Made by a program: the position numbers and the translations under genes. This document shows, piece by piece, positions 60,131-64,000 of a stretch of DNA of 64,000 bases (position 1 is the stretch's first letter; every line of letters begins with the position of its first letter). The DNA is taken from contig NZ_JAPFQN010000005.1 of NCBI RefSeq assembly GCF_026241165.1, positions 620,001 through 684,000 of the forward strand, given 5' to 3'. This DNA comes from Mangrovivirga halotolerans. Lineage in GTDB: Bacteria; Bacteroidota; Bacteroidia; Cytophagales; Cyclobacteriaceae. Under the pieces are notes generated by a model, which worked only from the letters and a program-made list of their open reading frames with translations, was not told where the DNA came from and ran no database searches.

Positions 60131-61528
60131 TTAGTTTTCGTTAGTTACAAAAATATAATAAACCCAAGGGTCAAGACTTTGGTCAGCTGCAAGCTCTACT
60201 TCTTCTCCTGACATGTATTCTTTTTGAGTACCAACCCATTCTTCAGGTACATTTACTGACTGAGGATCTTTACTGAGATTTAAAATCACAGAAACAGTAT
60301 TATCATCTTTAGATCTTTTAAATGCAAATACATTCTCATTTCCTAAATCAACAGGTTCAGCTGGTGCGCCGAATTCTCCATTATATAATGCCGGATTTTC
60401 CCTTTTCAGTTTCAATAGTTTAGTATAAAAATCTTCGAATTGATAGTTACCCCATTCAATTGTATCTTTAACAAAAAACTCTAACCGTTCATCCAAAGCA
60501 GCTTCCTGTCCACTATAAATTAAAGGCATGCCCTGAACTGTAGACATTAACACTGCAAATGTTTTGGTTCCATCACCATATCTTTCGAAAACAGTTCCAT
60601 TCCAGCTATTTTCATCATGATTAGAAGTGAAATTCATTCGAAAAGCCTCCTCACCATATTTCTCCCTGTCTTCTTTAAGAAAAGGACCAATATCTGAAGC
60701 TTTTTTGTCTCCCTCAGCAATCTGATTGGACAAAGCATGAAAGCCCCAGCCGTAAGTCATATGAAAAGCTGAATCATGCATCATCGGAACATCTGATTCA
60801 GCAAGCATAAAAAGGTCTTTGATTTTCTGAAGGCTATCAACTGCCGGATTCCAAAATGCCATGGGCACTTCATGTGCTACATCACATCTGAAACCGTCAA
60901 TATCAGCTTCTTTAATCCACCAGGCCATTTCATCTCTCATAGCCTCATGCAGTTTTTTATTTTCATAGTTGAGATCAGCAACATCTGTCCAATCTGTTCC
61001 CATAGGTGGAATTAAATTCCCTTCATCATCCCGATTATAAAAATCAGGATGTTCTTTAGTCCAGTGATGATCAAAAGCAGTGTGGTTAGCCACCCAGTCC
61101 AAAATCACGATCATATCCAACTCATGAGCTCTGTCAACTATTTTCCTGAAATCCTCCAAAGTTCCAAAATTCTGATTTACAGCTGTATAATCTCTAATAG
61201 AATAATAGCTACCAAGACTACCCTCTTCAGGGCCTTTCCTGTTTTCTATTCCAATTGGCTGAATTGGCATAAACCATAAAATATCCACCCCCATTTCTTT
61301 GAGCCTGTCCATATGTGGTAAAAAGGCATTAAATGTTCCTTCAGGAGTATATTGTCGGATATTTACCTCATAAATGGAATAATCTTTTGCTGCCTCAGGA
61401 TACTTATTCTCTTGAACTTCCTGAGTTACTTCAGATTTTTCCTCTGTTTTTTCCTGCCCACAGGAAATAATCCCAAAAGAGGTTAGTAGAAAAAATAATA
61501 GCAAGGCTATTTTACTTCGTTCTTTCAT
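60131..61528 (-). CDS. Alpha-amylase family (GH13) lipoprotein
   Basis: A 465-residue lipoprotein (signal ending GIISCGQ, Cys23), probably on the outer membrane or in the periplasm. All four GH13 regions are present: DWVANH (144-149), GFRCDVAHE with nucleophile Asp216, acid/base Glu244 in LAESD, and SNHDEN (His304, Asp305). It lacks extra starch-binding domains. It is the second gene of the GH31-GH13-MFS operon. It splits alpha-glucans to maltodextrins for uptake; exact specificity is unknown. Confidence 0.94.
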   Translation of the reverse strand: MKERSKIALLLFFLLTSFGIISCGQEKTEEKSEVTQEVQENKYPEAAKDYSIYEVNIRQYTPEGTFNAFLPHMDRLKEMGVDILWFMPIQPIGIENRKGPEEGSLGSYYSIRDYTAVNQNFGTLEDFRKIVDRAHELDMIVILDWVANHTAFDHHWTKEHPDFYNRDDEGNLIPPMGTDWTDVADLNYENKKLHEAMRDEMAWWIKEADIDGFRCDVAHEVPMAFWNPAVDSLQKIKDLFMLAESDVPMMHDSAFHMTYGWGFHALSNQIAEGDKKASDIGPFLKEDREKYGEEAFRMNFTSNHDENSWNGTVFERYGDGTKTFAVLMSTVQGMPLIYSGQEAALDERLEFFVKDTIEWGNYQFEDFYTKLLKLKRENPALYNGEFGAPAEPVDLGNENVFAFKRSKDDNTVSVILNLSKDPQSVNVPEEWVGTQKEYMSGEEVELAADQSLDPWVYYIFVTNEN

Positions 61529-61584
61529 GTTATTCAGGTTATTTATTTAGGTTATAAATTATTCAGATATTTTGATAAAGAAAA

Positions 61585-63990
61585 TCACCATTTTACTCTT
61601 ATTTCACCTTCTACATTCTCAAACTCCACAAACGGCAAGTCATCAGCATGCAAACCATCATCCTCATTATTATAGAAAGGATCAAAGTTTGAAATTTTGC
61701 TTATAAACCGATATTGTTCAATCTTATTTAAAGATTTCCCTGATCCATTAATGGATATATTATCAATTTCAAATCCATGAAAAATCAATTGAATCTTTTT
61801 AAATGAACTCTCCATTTTTCCTTCAGGAATATTAAATAGCAACTCATTTTTAGCAGGGTCATATGAGATTCTTCTTTGATAATATTTCTCATCTTTATAT
61901 TCAAATGAAATATTATCATCTTCAAAGTGAACAAAATCATATTTGCTGCCAATATTGCCATGGTAAAGGTGGATTTTAAGAGTTCCATCATGATCCTCAT
62001 TGGTGTTTTGAACAAGGGATTGTTCAGTAAAAAATGAGCCTCCACGAGCAAACAAAGGATACTTTGCTATTTCATATTCAAGTATTGATGTATTTTGACC
62101 CTGAACTTTTCTATCAGTAAAAATATCATACCACTCCCCTTCCGGAAAATAAATCTTTACAAAGTCCGTATCTGAACGCATTGGTGCTACCATTATCGAA
62201 TCGCCAAACAAGTATTGATTCTCAAATGCTCCATCATAAATTTGAGAATCGCCTGGCCAGTAATAAGCCATACTTCTAACTAGTGGCATCCCGTCTTTAT
62301 GTGCTTGCCAAAAAAGAGAATAGATATAGGGCATCAATTTATATCTTAATTCGATAAAATTTCTAGATACATCTTCCACTTCTTCACCAAATGACCAGGG
62401 TTCAGCATCGGTAGAATTAACCATTGTATGACCTCTGAAAAATGGTGTAAATGCAGATTGAGCAATCCATCTTGCAAAAAGTTTCCCTGTTGTTTCGCCA
62501 ACAAAACCACCGGCATCATTTCCGGCAAACGCCATACCACATAACCCCATCCCCACAAGCATACGCGCACCCAGCAACATATGATCATCTGTAGAAACAT
62601 TATCTCCAGTCCAAACTGCAGCAAAGCGCTGAATACCAGCATAAGCAGACCGTGTCAAAACAAATGGTCTTTCGTTTGGCTTATTCTTAATAATTCCTTC
62701 AGCGGTAGACCTTGCCATTTGCATACCATACACATTCCTTGCTTTTTTGTGACTGGTCTTATCACCATCATAGTCATTGATAATAAGATCAGGTGTGGAT
62801 TGTCCCCATGATGCTATTTCATTCATGTCATTCCAGATACCTGTTATATCCAGATCGGTATAGTAGCCTATTTTATCTTTCCACCAATCCCGAACTTCAG
62901 GATTAGTGAAATCAGGGAAATTACTCCATCCAGGCCAAACCTGAGCAGTAAAATCCTCACCATCGGGATATTTCATAAAATATCCTTTATCCCTTCCTTC
63001 TTCATACGCATCATAGCCTTCTTCCACCTTGATTCCCGGGTCAACGATCACCACCGACCTGAACCCATCTTCTTTCAGGTCACTAATTAATTTCTTCGGA
63101 TTGGGAAACCGTTCATTATGAAAGGTAAAGACTTTGTAATCTTCCATATAGTGGATATCAAAATATAAGACATCCGCCGGTATCTTTTTATCTCTGAAAG
63201 TCCTGGCTAAATTCCTTATCTCATGTTCAGGATAATAACTATATCTGCATTGCTGGTATCCTAAAGACCATTTCGGAGGCAATGCCTGTGTACCAGTCAA
63301 CCTACAGTAAGCTTGAGTAATCTCAGCAAGATTATCACCTAAAATATAATAAATATTTAAAGGTCCATCTTCAACCGTTATTGAGGTAAATCGATCATTA
63401 CTCGCTCCGAAATTAAACAAGGATTTATAAGTAGAATCAAGAAAAACCCCATAAAAACCATCTTGATTAATTCCGATATAAAAAGGAGTTGTACAATACA
63501 TCGGGTCATCATCAGGGGAATAAGCAAACTGATCAGTGTTCCAATTCACATATGCTCTTCCTCTTTTATTTAGAGGTCCTGTTTTTTCTCCTAATCCAAG
63601 AAATTTTTCATCCTCCTTTAATCTTTTGTAAACAGTCAATTCATTTCCGATAAAACGGGTACCTAGCGAATCATCTTTTAGTAAAGATTTTCCATTTTGA
63701 TCCAGCAAATCTATCAGGAACTGATCTTTATTAATTTTCAGATGACCTTTAGTTGTGGAAATGCTGATTTCATTTTTCAGATCATCAATATTTATCTCTC
63801 TATTAATTCTGGCAGGGTCAGTAATCGCATATGAAAAGTCCCTTTCTTCCTTGATCCTTATACTAATTCTAAAGACCTGTTCATCGAATGAACTTATTTC
63901 AGCACTCCCATTAGTTAGTTTAAGGGATACTTTTGAATCATTTAATTCAACCTTTTCAACAGAACCTATCGACTCACTCAGACGGGACAT
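61585..63990 (-). CDS. Glycoside hydrolase family 31 alpha-glucosidase
   Basis: An 801-residue enzyme without signal peptide, so probably cytoplasmic. GIWNDMNEIASWG carries the GH31 nucleophile Asp388. DVLYFDIHYME, RWIAQSAFTPFFRGH and the PLVRSMAYYWP segment fit, and beta domains flank the barrel. It releases glucose from the non-reducing ends of maltodextrins, acting after the transporter. ATG 63988-63990 is taken as the start. The frame is open to the window edge 10 nt away, so a longer N-terminus cannot be excluded. The 56-nt gap to the GH13 gene has no terminator. Confidence 0.94.
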   Translation of the reverse strand: MSRLSESIGSVEKVELNDSKVSLKLTNGSAEISSFDEQVFRISIRIKEERDFSYAITDPARINREINIDDLKNEISISTTKGHLKINKDQFLIDLLDQNGKSLLKDDSLGTRFIGNELTVYKRLKEDEKFLGLGEKTGPLNKRGRAYVNWNTDQFAYSPDDDPMYCTTPFYIGINQDGFYGVFLDSTYKSLFNFGASNDRFTSITVEDGPLNIYYILGDNLAEITQAYCRLTGTQALPPKWSLGYQQCRYSYYPEHEIRNLARTFRDKKIPADVLYFDIHYMEDYKVFTFHNERFPNPKKLISDLKEDGFRSVVIVDPGIKVEEGYDAYEEGRDKGYFMKYPDGEDFTAQVWPGWSNFPDFTNPEVRDWWKDKIGYYTDLDITGIWNDMNEIASWGQSTPDLIINDYDGDKTSHKKARNVYGMQMARSTAEGIIKNKPNERPFVLTRSAYAGIQRFAAVWTGDNVSTDDHMLLGARMLVGMGLCGMAFAGNDAGGFVGETTGKLFARWIAQSAFTPFFRGHTMVNSTDAEPWSFGEEVEDVSRNFIELRYKLMPYIYSLFWQAHKDGMPLVRSMAYYWPGDSQIYDGAFENQYLFGDSIMVAPMRSDTDFVKIYFPEGEWYDIFTDRKVQGQNTSILEYEIAKYPLFARGGSFFTEQSLVQNTNEDHDGTLKIHLYHGNIGSKYDFVHFEDDNISFEYKDEKYYQRRISYDPAKNELLFNIPEGKMESSFKKIQLIFHGFEIDNISINGSGKSLNKIEQYRFISKISNFDPFYNNEDDGLHADDLPFVEFENVEGEIRVKW

Positions 63991-64000
63991 AATAATCTTG

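Noticed and set aside
1-64000. CRISPR arrays, insertion sequences, prophage genes, toxin-antitoxin pairs
   Set aside because: No regularly spaced repeats, transposase or integrase motifs, phage structural genes or typical toxin-antitoxin pairs were found on either strand.

Overview
The window is an ordinary chromosomal stretch of a low-GC Bacteroidota bacterium, most likely of the order Cytophagales (the order is an inference). Pointers to the phylum: several promoters carry the TAnnTTTG -7 element (cysH, hppA, glnN, mtaB, rpsO, tRNA-Met), the primary sigma factor lacks region 1.1, glutamine synthetase is type III, the TamA homologue is a lipoprotein (TamL type), a DUF5686 outer-membrane protein is present, and bacillithiol synthesis is indicated by BshB1. 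No insertion sequence, prophage, integrase, CRISPR array or rRNA operon is visible. There is one tRNA gene.

Layout. 1-3.7 kb: a cut-off nucleotide-sugar epimerase behind an assimilatory APS reductase, a CrtI/CRTISO-like flavoprotein, and a divergent pterin operon (PTPS plus GTP cyclohydrolase I), with a long perfect inverted repeat between the divergent genes. 3.8-7.7 kb: a K+-dependent-type membrane pyrophosphatase, a DUF2147 protein, a small lipoprotein and a TPR protein. 7.7-12.1 kb: a multi-PAS histidine kinase, two copies of a hairpin-containing repeat and a secreted protein of unknown function. 12.1-18.5 kb: penicillin-binding protein 1A, ProC and a large GH3/beta-lactamase-fold fusion. 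18.6-29.2 kb: three tandem amidohydrolase-like domains in two genes, a SpoU methyltransferase, TamL and a propeller-type sensor kinase. 29.4-41.3 kb: glnN, mtaB, bshB1-trxB, rpoD, rpsO-pnp, an LptF/G permease and a START-like protein. 41.4-42.3 kb: tRNA-Met, two coupled tiny membrane proteins and a MazG-like pyrophosphohydrolase. 42.4-55.2 kb: ten co-directional, closely spaced minus-strand genes, parE-parC-trmH-sanA-DUF5686-TPR-thrS-infC-rpmI-rplT. 55.4-64 kb: a small membrane protein, an alkylglycerol-monooxygenase-like hydroxylase, a BamE-like lipoprotein, a type III polyketide synthase and a maltodextrin operon (GH31, GH13 lipoprotein, MFS).

How parts may work together. The PTPS is of the CX5HGH (tetrahydrobiopterin) type and is translationally overlapped with GTP cyclohydrolase I. 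The 56 kb hydroxylase resembles animal alkylglycerol monooxygenase, a BH4-dependent enzyme, so the window may hold both the start of a BH4 pathway and a consumer of it. PBP1A and the NagZ/esterase fusion act on peptidoglycan. BshB1 and TrxB act in thiol redox balance. GH13, MFS and GH31 form a surface-to-cytoplasm path for alpha-glucans.

No wholly new multi-gene defence or mobile system was found. The best leads are the operator-like repeat at 2516-2554, the BH4/AGMO-like pair, the 18-bp palindrome in front of an apparently leaderless mtaB, infC starting at AUC, the hairpin repeat pair near 11 kb, and two genes whose start codons sit 9-13 nt behind an intrinsic terminator.
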